This document shows, in pieces, positions 55,340 to 64,000 of a DNA stretch of 64,000 nucleotides; position 1 is the first letter of the stretch; each line of letters begins with the position of its first letter. A program made the translations under genes and the position numbers. The stretch comes from Chlorocebus sabaeus (Eukaryota > Chordata > Mammalia > Primates > Cercopithecidae): contig NC_132929.1 in the NCBI RefSeq assembly GCF_047675955.1, forward strand, positions 36,324,421 to 36,388,420, read 5' to 3'. The notes under the pieces were generated by a model. That model searched no databases and was not told where the DNA came from. It saw nothing but the letters and a program-made list of their open reading frames with translations.

Positions 55340-55510
55340 AAACATTAATTAATCAATGCCTCCTCCCAACACTGTGTGAGGTAGGAATTACTCCCATTTT
55401 ATAGATGAGAATGTTTAGGTAGACAGCATGAATGACTTGTTTCAAGCCTAGATTGGACTTCTAGTCAGGGAGGGACAAGGAGTTTGGATTCCTGTGCACT
55501 GTGAAGGCTC
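55340..55510 (-). mobile_element. MIR SINE fragment, minus strand
   Basis: gtgtgaggtaggaattactc, ccattttatagatgagaatg, tgaatgacttgtttcaagcc and ggacttctagtcagggaggg fit the inverted core. Confidence 0.72.
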
Positions 55511-56507
55511 ATCAGACTTTCCTTATTCACAAAAATTAATGAAAACTCGTCCTAGGAACTCAAGCCTCGTTGTCTCCCTGGAGTGATCCAAGTGGCCTCT
55601 CCCCGCTTGGTTCAACTCTTACCTTTTTGCATCCTCAGTTTTCCGGCCAGAAAGAATTGCCTTCCCCCAACACAACCACAAGGAGTTCAGATCAAAGGCT
55701 CACCAATGGGCCATTTAAATGCCCAAGCCTGTCTAACGCATCTGCCCATAAGACTCCCTGAGTGGAGGTTTGGGTTTTACCAGCCCAGCTCTGCCATGGA
55801 AGTCATTTGCAGTCCAGGCTGCTCACTGCACCTGCAGCTGTGGAAGATGTAATAGGAGTGGGAAGGACCACAGAAGGGGAAATGCTGTTTGGCACAAGTA
55901 AGTAAATAGGTAGGTTAACAGGCCAACACCTCTTGCAACCTTTCACTATATGAACCTGTTGGCTAATGTTAGTAATCCACACTTTTACAAAAGTCAAGCT
56001 GGTGGTCACTTTGCAGGAAACTCTACAAGATTTTTCTTAAGACAATCCTAGCAATGAAGCTTCCAACAACCTTAACATGGTTCTACATTTCCCCAGGAAT
56101 TGCTGTAAACTGATAAGCAGTGATATTCTTTCCATTGACTAAAACATCATGGTACAGTCAACTGAGGCCTGGGAGGAATGATCTTTGTGGCTCATATACA
56201 CACAGGAGGTTTGCCTCAACTCGAAGGGTGGAGACACTCAGATTTCAGCCTTCCCTCATCAGAAACACATTTCCTCATTTTGGATACGTGTTTTCCAAAG
56301 CACTTCGGGGTTTTCAGCAAATCTTTATATATCTCATGAAAGTAAGAAGAGAAAATACTCATACTTCACAGAACACATGTGAAATGTGTCTGTTAGGTGG
56401 GGAGAGGGTGGGGAGGAGGAGTTTTAGCTGAGCTATAATGAATACGAGAAATTAAAGATAAGTTGGAGAAAAATTTCTTTCTTTTTTGCCACGCTGGGAG
56501 TGGAAAA
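55511..56507. other. Unique sequence
   Basis: Overlapping plus-strand frames at 55570-55852 and 56120-56431 have no domain. No repeat is recognised. Confidence 0.38.
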
Positions 56508-56515
56508 GTTTGGCC

Positions 56516-56689
56516 TAGTGGATCTCTACCCTGGCTGCTTATCAAAACCATCTGGAGAACTTTTGGAAACTCTTATGTCCAATTCAGTCCTACTGAATTT
56601 GCTTCTCTAGAAGTAGGGCCTACGTGGGAGAATTTTTTTAAAAAGTTCCACATGGACTGGTGATGTGCAGACAGGCCTGGGAACCACTG
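56516..56689. mobile_element. MER5-family hAT MITE
   Basis: Termini tagtggatctctaccctgg and gcctgggaaccactg are inverted copies in part. Interior: ttatcaaaaccatctggaga, tccaattcagtcctactgaa and gtagggcctacgtggga. Flanking 8-mers gtttggcc and ggctggtc agree at 5 positions. Confidence 0.72.
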
Positions 56690-56697
56690 GGCTGGTC

Positions 56698-57054
56698 TAG
56701 GAAGCCCAGTGTAGACAGTGAACATCCACATGTAAGATACATGACCTGTCAGAGAACATTTAAGAGGAAAGTTCCTTTAAAAAGAACCAGGCATGCTTCT
56801 CCTCGCCTAATAGCTCCCAACTAGCATCAGTGTTCAATTAATAATGTAGTTTTATTTGATGTTTCACGTGAGAAACTATTTAAAAACAAGAACTCTTTCA
56901 TTCTTTTTTTCATTTAAATGGACTCAAAAGAAACAATGTGCTTGATAGATAAGCAGAATGAGGGATTCTATGACCGGAAAATAACTGAAAATGAAAAATG
57001 ATTAAAACAACAAAACAAAAACCACATTTCTCTATCTGCAATCCACATCCGCGT
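56698..57054. other. Unique AT-rich sequence
   Basis: No repeat or gene is recognised. A short A/C-rich patch (aaaacaacaaaacaaaaacc) lies at 57003-57022. Confidence 0.38.
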
Positions 57055-57185
57055 AGTCATACAGTCGGAAAACTTACTGAGGGCCTACTGTGTTTCAGGA
57101 ACTATGCATGAACCCAGCAGTGCCAGGGCGATGCAGACAGGGTCCCTACATGCTAGTGTCACCCAGTCCAGCAAGGGAATGGACA
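57055..57185 (-). mobile_element. L2 LINE 3' fragment, minus strand
   Basis: cttactgagggcctactgtg, tttcaggaactatgcatgaa and gatgcagacagggtccctac follow the inverted L2 end. Confidence 0.68.
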
Positions 57186-57224
57186 ACCAAAGAGAAAAAG
57201 CACTCTGATAAAAGCTGGTTTTTA

Positions 57225-57420
57225 CTTGCGTCTTACCAGGGGTCATGCAATCTTCCAAGTGCTTTTTGTTCCATACCTCATTTTACCTTCACAGCAACCT
57301 TAGTTGGTGGGTTCTATTATTATCCCCATTTCACAGATGGGGCACTAAGACTTAGAGGACTTCAGTAACTTCTTGAAGGTAACAAAACCTGTAACAAGGA
57401 GAGCTGCATCTTTCGGACTC
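57225..57420 (-). mobile_element. MIR SINE, minus strand
   Basis: accttcacagcaaccttagt, tattattatccccatttcac, agatggggcactaagactta and aacttcttgaaggtaacaaa give a confident inverted MIR, directly after the L2 fragment. Confidence 0.85.
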
Positions 57421-58258
57421 AGTAGATCAAACATATACATCCCCCTCCTTCTGCTTCTTAAGTGCATAGAAGGTATGCCGAGGCTGGCTGGTCGTGCTGG
57501 GGCGGAGTGGGGATGACTGAGCATATCCTTGTCTCTTGTTAAGTCTCTGCTGCTCCAGGTGAGAACAAACTCATCATCTCTGGTGCCTGCAGCTTTCAAG
57601 ATTGGTGTTGAGGAATCCCCTTCCCCGTGAACTTGCGGGCTTTATGGTTAGCAGTGCCTTTGAGGCCACACACTTAAGTGAGGAAAGAAAACATAACCAG
57701 CCCAGAGTCCACGTGCTGGGGCTTAATTTGGTGCCTGAGAGTCACTTATTCCAGTTCCCGGGGCAGGACTCTGCCTGGCCTGCCTACCAGTGTTTCTACA
57801 GCACGGGGTGGGGGACCCAGCCAGCCCACAAAGTTAAGTGCAGCTGATCTGGAACTCCAAGTCATCTATTTATCCCCTAACCGTGCTGCTCCACGGGCAA
57901 GTGCAGGGAAGGAGAACGCACACTTTGCCACAGTTCAGTGAGCCAAGCACAAGCTCCCTTAACTTGGCTGTGGTGTCAAGTCACAGTTATATAACCCCTG
58001 GGCTGAGTGCCTCCCTGGGGTGGGGGGTGGGGGCGGGCAACGGGGGAGCAGGAAAGGCATTATTAGTATAATGTTAAGAAAACAGACTCTGACATCCTCC
58101 AGAGTTTGAGTCTGGAGCTGTCTGTTTCCCATTTTGTTCTACAATCTTCAAATCCCAGATTCTGGAGTCCGGGCAGCTGTGGTTAGGGAGGCCAGCAGCG
58201 TGAACTGGGCTCAGCCCCTTTCAGGCAGTGAGCTTATTTAGCTTTAAGCAATGTCCCA
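57421..58258. other. Unique GC-richer sequence
   Basis: GC content is visibly higher than in flanking DNA, with several CpGs, but below CpG-island density. Overlapping plus-strand frames at 57602-58071 show no domain. It includes the G-quadruplex motif listed separately. Confidence 0.4.
58017..58046 (+). other. Strong G-quadruplex motif, plus strand
   Basis: Five G-runs of 4, 6, 5, 3 and 5 bases are separated by spacers of 1, 1, 1 and 4 bases. Single-base loops predict a very stable quadruplex. It sits in the GC-richer unique segment, not in a known repeat. Confidence 0.85.
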
Positions 58259-58550
58259 GGCTGGGTACGGTGGCTCATGCCTGTAATCCCAGCACTTTGG
58301 GAGGCCGAGGCAGACGGATCACGAGGTCAAGAGATCAAGACCATCCTGGGCAACATGGTGAAACCCACCTCTACTAAAAATACAAAAATTAGTCAGGCAT
58401 GGTGGCAGGTGCCTATAGTCCCAGCTATTCAGGAGGCTAAGGCAGAAGAATTGCTTGAACATGGGAGGTGGAGGTTGCAGTGAGCTGAGATCGGGGCCAC
58501 TGCGCTCCAGCCTGGTGACAGAGCGAGACTCCAACTCAAAAAAAAAGAGA
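58259..58550 (+). mobile_element. AluS-type element, plus strand
   Basis: Full dimer from ggctgggtacggtggctcat to a short A9 tail at 58538-58546. The segment acgaggtcaagagatcaaga suggests an AluSc/Sp-like copy. The flanks aatgtccc and aatgcccc give at best a weak target duplication. Confidence 0.94.
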
Positions 58551-59039
58551 AATGCCCCGTTGCACGACTATTTTCAGAAGACCAATGATTAAGAGCACGT
58601 GAAAATTAATGCACAAACACAGCTAAGGAAGTGTGCCATATACCTTTTGCAACCACTCTTTTGCTTTGAAAGCGTTCAAGTACAGAACTGGAAAGATGGA
58701 AAGACCTGAGATTGACGGCCTTGTAGAAACTTCTGGAAACCTTTCAATAAGGACAGCAGAGTAAACAAATGAGTTCTCCTTTCACGTTCTTTATTTTGGT
58801 AAGTCCGTTTCTTTTGGCCACAAGAATTGCAACATCTTTTCATTTTTTTTTAACTGCAAAGGTGGTCATATGATATGAAGTCACTCCATATCACAGAAAT
58901 AAATTCAAGTTTTATTCATGGAGACTCTTCCACAGCTGCCATCTGCCCCTCTGGCTATGAGAAGCAAAGTTTCCCGAACACAACCCCTCTCTCAAATGTG
59001 GCCCTAAAACATTTTTAATAAATAGTACTAGATAAGTGA
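58551..59039. other. Unique sequence
   Basis: No repeat or gene is recognised. Confidence 0.38.
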
Positions 59040-59560
59040 ACATGTGGGAAAATGTTCATCCCCGCTAGTAATAAAAAATGCAAATTAAAGCAACTTTGAA
59101 AAGGTAACATTTCAGTTTTCGGAAATAATACCCTAATGCTGGCCAAGTTGCACGGAAACTGACAGACTCAAATGCTATACGCATTGAGTTAAAGCAGTGT
59201 AATTCTTCTTGAAAGAAATATGGCAACTGATAACCACAATGATAAAGATGTGCACACCCTGACCAAGTAGCCTTCTCTAGGACTGTACACTAAGGAAAGA
59301 ATGTGACAAGCAAAATGCTACACAAATTGTAGGACTGCCTTTAATGATCTAATCTAATCACAGACATACACACACAATTCCAGAAGGAGCCCAATGTTCA
59401 ATAATGGGGGATGGCTTAGCAAATTCTGGTATATTGTTAATGGAATGGTAAAAAAAAAAAAAATCAAACTCCAAATACAAAGGCGGTACATGTAAGATCT
59501 AATGTCACTGGACTCATAGGATTTACGGGAATGTTTTTATCTTTTTTTCAATATATAAAA
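59040..59560 (+). mobile_element. Old L1M/HAL1-type ORF2 remnant, plus strand
   Basis: aaaatgttcatccccgctag, taataaaaaatgcaaattaa, gtgcacaccctgaccaagta, ggactgtacactaaggaaag and ccaatgttcaataatggggg follow the conserved C-terminal ORF2 region of old L1s in forward order. An A13 run lies at 59451-59463. The frame is broken throughout. It is the only recognised L1 on the plus strand here. Confidence 0.72.
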
Positions 59561-59659
59561 GAAATAAAGGCATTTGTACACACTGTACTAGGAGGCCCTT
59601 AAAATAATTGTTTTCTTGTCCACATAATCTGTGCAAAGGGGTGTTTATTTCTTTTCTAT

Positions 59660-59830
59660 TTAAAAAATTAATTAAATTTTATTGACAAAAATTATATATG
59701 TTTATTGTGTGCTACACAATGTTTTGCAATATGTAAACATTGTGAAATGGCTACATTGAGCTAATTAACATATGCATTACCTCCCAAACAGTATTTTTTG
59801 TGGTGAGAACGCTTAAAACACAAAGGGGCT
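59660..59830 (-). mobile_element. L1 3' UTR fragment, minus strand
   Basis: attttattgacaaaaattat, acaatgttttgcaatatgta, cattgagctaattaacatat, gcattacctcccaaacagta and gtggtgagaacgcttaaaa match an inverted L1MA-type 3' UTR. Confidence 0.85.
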
Positions 59831-60764
59831 TTTATTAAGGATTTTGAAAATGAAAATAATGAAATACAGAGGGTCACCAAGGTCATGCTGGGTACGGAAA
59901 GATGGTTTAAAACATCGCATCCTTGGGTCTCTGGTCTAAATCAGGTCCTTGGCCTTTGAATTTCACCTTTGCAGAGGACCTCTTCCATTTTCCCACACGG
60001 GATGGCTTTGAAAGGTGCTAAGATGGGGCCCCATTCTCCTCCTGCCAGCCATATAAGCTCACATCCATTCAGGTCCTGGAAGTACCTCCAGTAAGGGCCT
60101 GAGAAAACTTTAAATGCCAGGTTTCAGAACCTTTCAGATCAACAACCTATCTGTTATCCATCCTGAAATGAAGGAAACCTAGATCCATGTGTCTAATCAT
60201 CTTTTCAAGACTAGTACAGAAGAGAATTTCTAGGCATGATAATAAACCATTCCCACAATTAGTTTAATGCAGTGATTTCTGGACAAACCTAGGGGAGCCA
60301 ACCTTCCTTTACATCAGCAGCTTCCACATGCTGGTCAGTAAACAATGTGGGCAGGCCCATGCTTTGGTTCTCACTGGTCTATATCTAATTGGGGAAAATA
60401 AGGATAACATAATAAGTTTTCATGAAGCTAAATATATTCAAAGTAGAGAATTATTCCTAACGCTAAGATAATGTCCTTTCTATTTTTTCAGTCCCGAAAA
60501 TCCACGTTTTTGGAGAAAGATGACAAAAAATAGATGGAGTTATTTTTCTGTTGTTGTTCATGCTATTCCTTTGCAGTAAATAAAATATAGGGACCCTATA
60601 TTGGCCTCCCCAAATGTTAATGCAATCATACTGCTTCATTAAGCACAGTAACCTTGGATCTCCCATTCAATGGGGCAGATGGAAATTCTGGATATTCCAA
60701 TTGGGCCACTCCAAACAGTTTGGCAAAAAGTTCTGGTCCTGTTGGTATTTCAAACTGTGCTGTA
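59831..60764. other. Unique sequence
   Basis: No repeat is called. 60258-60390 has cagtgatttctgg and tggttctcactgg ends that vaguely recall a hAT element but lack the interior. Confidence 0.35.
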
Positions 60765-60920
60765 CAACCACTACAGAGCTTTGATTCCATCACTGTGTCT
60801 GTCTGTCTACCCTACTTGGCTGTGAGCATCTTTGCCCAGGAACTACTGCCTGATTCACCCTTCTGTTTCTGGTGACTAGCACAGCACTGAGTATACTGTT
60901 GTTAGACTGAATCCATAGTT
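60765..60920 (+). mobile_element. L2 LINE 3' fragment, plus strand
   Basis: cactgtgtctgtctgtctac, ttggctgtgagcatctttgc, ttctggtgactagcacagca and ctgagtatactgttgttaga fit the L2 end with drift. Confidence 0.6.
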
Positions 60921-60959
60921 GGATGTACAATATGGGTGAAATGCAAAGAACAGTTGTAA

Positions 60960-61115
60960 AATTGAAGGGAAAGCTTTCAGTGTTGGTTCAGAAGACCTAA
61001 TTAGCATCCTGGTTCTACTATTTAACAGCTGTGTGACTTGAGCAGTGACTCTCTCTCATACCAATTTCCTTTCTATAAAGTAGAAGTCCAACCTAACCTC
61101 TCTAAAGTAGAAATG
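60960..61115 (+). mobile_element. MIR fragment, plus strand
   Basis: catcctggttctactattta, acagctgtgtgacttgagca and atttcctttctataaagtag give the forward MIR core. Confidence 0.72.
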
Positions 61116-61801
61116 TTGCCTGTGCCCTCTACCAGTATCCAAGCTGTGTCCTTGTGTGAAGGGTCATGTGAAAGTGCCTATACATATATGTTAATTTCAT
61201 TCATTTCTCTCCATTTTATTCCCTGACCAGATGCTTCTCATATCTACATGTCACCCCTGTCCCAGCCCTGGCCAGAGGAAATCACAAAGCAAAAAGCTAG
61301 ATCCCCCAACCCAAGGAGGTGGAAGTCCAGAGGCAGCTGTCAGCATGCTTCAGTTAAAGACAAAATCAAATATAAGCAGCATCCGTTTGCATTTACTCAT
61401 GATTATTGTGTTTGACAAGATAACCTGTACCCACTTGTACATTCATTACAGAGCTTCTGAAATGATTTTTCTTTGTCTGTGAACATAGGAATTTTTAATG
61501 AACAGTTTCAGTGTCTGGTTTCATGCATTCAAAAAGTAAACATCAGTGAGCATCTTTCTAACAGGCTTGATCCATGCCCTTAGATGGTCTACCAGAAGGC
61601 AGACTTGTGTGGGTTTGAAACTTTCTTCCTGAGGTCACGGATGGAAACAAAGAAGGAGAAACTTTCAGCTTCCCCTTTCCAGTGATAAACATTTTAAATA
61701 AATGAATAGGTACACAGAGAAGGGATCTGAATTTTAATTGCTAGTAAGTCAGGCATAAAAAGGAAAAGAGAGAGTTGTAACTGCCAGGACAATCTCATGC
61801 A
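61116..61801. other. Unique sequence
   Basis: No repeat or gene is recognised. It lies directly upstream of the locally duplicated segment. Confidence 0.38.
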
Positions 61802-61879
61802 TTCTTTTGAACAGATTCATCTGCAAATGAATGTGGCACAAGGAAATGTCAGGTGTTCTGCATGCAGTAGCCCAGGAAG
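61802..61879 (+). repeat. Source copy of a 78-bp local direct repeat
   Basis: 75 of 78 bases are identical to 62400-62477, spaced 598 bp apart in the same orientation. This copy has no flanking duplication, so it is taken as the donor. It is not a recognised dispersed repeat. Confidence 0.92.
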
Positions 61880-61914
61880 CTCAAGTCAGGTCTCTTGTAT
61901 GTTCCTCGAGCTAG

Positions 61915-62325
61915 CTATATCTCACATCACGCTTCCTGGGCTGCAGCCTTGGTAGCCTTCACCAGTCAAATACATAATCCTTCCTCCATCAGGGCCTCCC
62001 CCAGGGCCTCTGCATATCACACTCCCTTTGTCTGGTTCAGTCCTACTCATGTTTCCAATCATCTCTTCCTTGGGGAAGCATTCCTCCCCTCCATATTGAG
62101 GCTAAAGTGTTTCCAGGGGACAAATCCTTCACTGCGTTTGTCACTGTTGTTTTACATTGATTTGGTGGCAATCTGACAAGCTCTGTCTCCTGCAGAAGAG
62201 ACTGTATGCTCCACACAACAGGGCCTGTGTCTCTGTTCTCCACCTCATCTCTGGCACCTCACATGGCTGGTACTCAGTAACTATTTGTTAGGCACTAAAT
62301 GAATGGAATGAATGGATCCCTGACA
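61915..62325 (+). mobile_element. L2 LINE 3' region, plus strand
   Basis: gggcctctgcatatcacact, ccctttgtctggttcagtcc, gaagagactgtatgctccac, ctctggcacctcacatggct, ggtactcagtaactatttgt and a final aatgaatggaatgaatgg. It lies between the two copies of the local repeat. Confidence 0.88.
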
Positions 62326-62390
62326 AATAACTTCACCAAAATCTTTTATTAAAGACTTGCCCTTGCAAGGAACCCTGTGGAATAAGTCAA

Positions 62391-62486
62391 AAGACATGGT
62401 TCTTTTGAACAGATTCATCTGCAAATGAAGGTGGCACAAGGAAATGTCAGGTGTTGTGTATGCAGTAGCCCAGGAAGACATGGTTC
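62391..62486 (+). repeat. 72-bp templated insertion bounded by a perfect 12-bp direct repeat
   Basis: The inserted segment at 62403-62474 copies the donor at 61805-61876. The repeat aagacatggttc occurs at 62391-62402 and 62475-62486, as expected of a target-site duplication. The donor also carries ttc at the left and aag at the right junction, so each joint has 3-base microhomology. There is no A-tail, which argues against L1-driven insertion. Confidence 0.85.
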
Positions 62487-62574
62487 CAGGCCTCTGGGGG
62501 CTTCATCAGCTGTAGACGTCATGTTCATACATACACAACATCACTACGGTCGAGAGTTGGGCTGTACATGGTAT

Positions 62575-62725
62575 CAGTGTACAGGAGTGCTCTGGATAGC
62601 ATGTTCTACCTTGGACAAGCCACTAAATACATCTGTCCCTCCATTTCCCCATTGGCCAAATGGTGACAATATCCGTGTGCTCCTTGTTGAAAGGTCAGGG
62701 GATAAAACAAGAAAACAGAAACAAA
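62575..62725 (+). mobile_element. MIR fragment, plus strand
   Basis: ctaccttggacaagccacta, catctgtccctccatttccc, cattggccaaatggtgacaa and gtgctccttgttgaaaggt fit the forward core. Confidence 0.75.
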
Positions 62726-63404
62726 AATGCCTCAAAAAGATAAATATTACTAATACCTTTTACCTAAAAGTATCCACCTCCTTAACCAACTCTACAAAGA
62801 GTCTTGAGCCTCGCTAGAGAAACATGATGGAAGCCAGTCTCCTTGTGAGACGCAGCTTGCACAGCAGGAATGGGCTGGGTCAAGTTGGGGGTACAGTCCA
62901 GGCAGGTGGGAAGACAGAGATGGGGCTACTCTAGAGAGCTAAAGGACACCAACCTTCTGCCACCAGGGCCAGCCAGGGCAGACAGTGGGTCAGGTGGCCT
63001 CCGTGAAATAGGACTACTGAGCAGCTTCGTGATGCACAGAGAACCAGAGGAAAGGAGCAAAGGCCCAGATCCTGCTGCAAAACAGGATCTGGCCATCCAC
63101 CCTGAGGTCTGTCGTTCCTCCAGTGGTCCTTGGGGCCCTGTCGTGCCTGGGACTGGCAACAAACAGGAAACCTCCTCCCTCCCTGATGCTCACCTGACTG
63201 GATCCACACCTCACTCAGCAACAGCTGTGCGAGCACACGTGAAGTCTGCTTGGAGTCTCAGCTTGCGATAATCATTCAGCAACCTTCCCAGCGGAGGTGT
63301 GGAGAGGATGAATGATCACACAGTGGGAACCACGGCTTTTCTCAGGGGCAGTGTCTCAGGAACCACGGGGTGGTGTGTGAGTGGAATCTTGTCAGTGTTT
63401 TGTG
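62726..63404. other. Unique GC-richer sequence
   Basis: Frames on both strands between 62870 and 63271 (up to 133 codons plus, 101 codons minus) overlap completely in several phases. That pattern fits stop-poor GC-richer DNA rather than a gene. No repeat is recognised. Confidence 0.4.
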
Positions 63405-63535
63405 AAGACACCTTAGACTTTCAATCTATAGCTCTGAGGATGTCATCCCATTTCACAAATGAGAAACAGAGAGGTTAATAAGCAAATCCGCAGCAAGTCA
63501 TTTAATGCTGCAAAGGTGTAGTCCACGGAAAGAGA
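63405..63535 (-). mobile_element. MIR fragment, minus strand
   Basis: catcccatttcacaaatgag, aaacagagaggttaataagc and gcagcaagtcatttaatgct match the inverted core. Confidence 0.72.
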
Positions 63536-64000
63536 TCTAACGGGAAAACTCAGGAGAAAGGCTGGGGAACCACATGGGGCCAGCAGAATGGAAGGCCCTA
63601 TTACTGCTCAAGCAGCTGCCACCAAGCCTGCGAGCTCCAGGATGCTGGGCTGGCTGAGACACAGATGTGGCAGGCATGCATGCGATTCAACAATGCAACA
63701 GTCCCTTTCTTGTTTGTTTGGAAAGGTTATACCCGCCTCGAATGATAACAGGAATCATGAAGGAGCCACTAACCGTGGCATTTCTTCACAACATTTCCCC
63801 TGCAACTGCGGTCAAGGCGGAGGAGGGATGGCCACAACCAGTCATCTTTTCTGAGTGTTCCTCTGCAAGGGGTGGAGTGGGGACAGCATACGTTAGTGGG
63901 CTAAGAATTTGCTTATCTAACAGAAATACAGCTTAACTAACCAAGGGATACATACAATTGTTCTTACAGATTCTGCAACCCATACTGAGCACTTACAAAG
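63536..64000. other. Unique sequence to the window end
   Basis: Two overlapping plus-strand frames (63588-63854 and 63667-63936) have no domain. No repeat is recognised; the final bases (tactgagcacttacaaag) could begin an inverted MIR or L2 that continues outside. Confidence 0.4.

Noticed and set aside
60258..60390. Possible MER5-type element
   Set aside because: End sequences are only loosely complementary and the interior lacks MER5 landmarks.
62870..63271. 133-codon plus-strand frame and three overlapping minus-strand frames
   Set aside because: Open in many phases at once, the pattern of stop-poor GC-richer DNA; no domain seen.
1..64000. Complete protein-coding gene, tRNA, snRNA or intact retroelement
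   Set aside because: No exon set, no cloverleaf outside MIR heads, no U1-U6, 7SK or Y RNA landmarks, and every LINE is truncated or frameshifted.

Overview
The window looks like ordinary non-coding DNA from a catarrhine primate, most likely human. The age range of the repeats shows this: AluJ, AluS and AluY copies, an L1PA-type 3' end with an intact target-site duplication, and a dense background of mammal-wide MIR and L2 copies plus MER5-type hAT elements and one MaLR LTR. I see no bacterial features, no convincing protein-coding exon, no CpG island and no CRISPR array. The long open frames fall in repeats or in unique sequence with no recognisable domain.

Layout. 0-9 kb: MIR and L2 fragments, two short 5'-truncated L1 tails on the minus strand with clear target-site duplications, and an AT-rich homeodomain-motif-rich block at 2.4-2.85 kb. 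8.4-14.9 kb: CA- and GA-rich simple sequence, two MER5-type elements, a 5S rRNA pseudogene (12.5 kb) and a minus-strand MLT1-type LTR (14.4-14.87 kb). 15-20.8 kb: an old Alu, a possibly conserved block at 15.84-16.9 kb, a TATC microsatellite, and a minus-strand L1 split by an AluY and abutted by an AluS. 20.8-28.2 kb: mostly unique sequence, a truncated AluY, an AluJ, and a MIR carrying a 27-bp foreign patch. 28.75-29.4 kb: the best candidate regulatory element. 29.5-34.8 kb: a nest of L2, MIR and CR1/L3 fossils around an AT-rich block with hAT-like ends. 34.8-48.8 kb: largely unique, with further candidate regulatory blocks, CA repeats, an Alu arm, a palindromic MER53-like MITE and a young L1. 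48.8-64 kb: long unique stretches, L2/MIR pairs, an AluS, an old plus-strand L1, a G-quadruplex motif, and a 72-bp local copy inserted with a 12-bp target-site duplication (61.8-62.5 kb).

The window reads as an intergenic or deep intronic interval whose likely function, if any, is regulatory. I cannot name the locus. The most unusual structural observation is a pair of short local copy-paste patches. In one, about 78 bp is repeated 598 bp downstream, and the second copy is bounded by a perfect 12-bp direct repeat with no poly(A) tail. In the other, a 27-bp segment sits inside a MIR and matches a unique site about 705 bp away. Both look like templated insertions made during break repair rather than retrotransposition.

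Repeat family names come from recall of consensus sequences, not from a database search. Boundaries are good to a few bases where a target-site duplication is stated, and otherwise to roughly 10-40 bases. Regulatory calls rest on motif content and lack of repeats only; conservation could not be checked.
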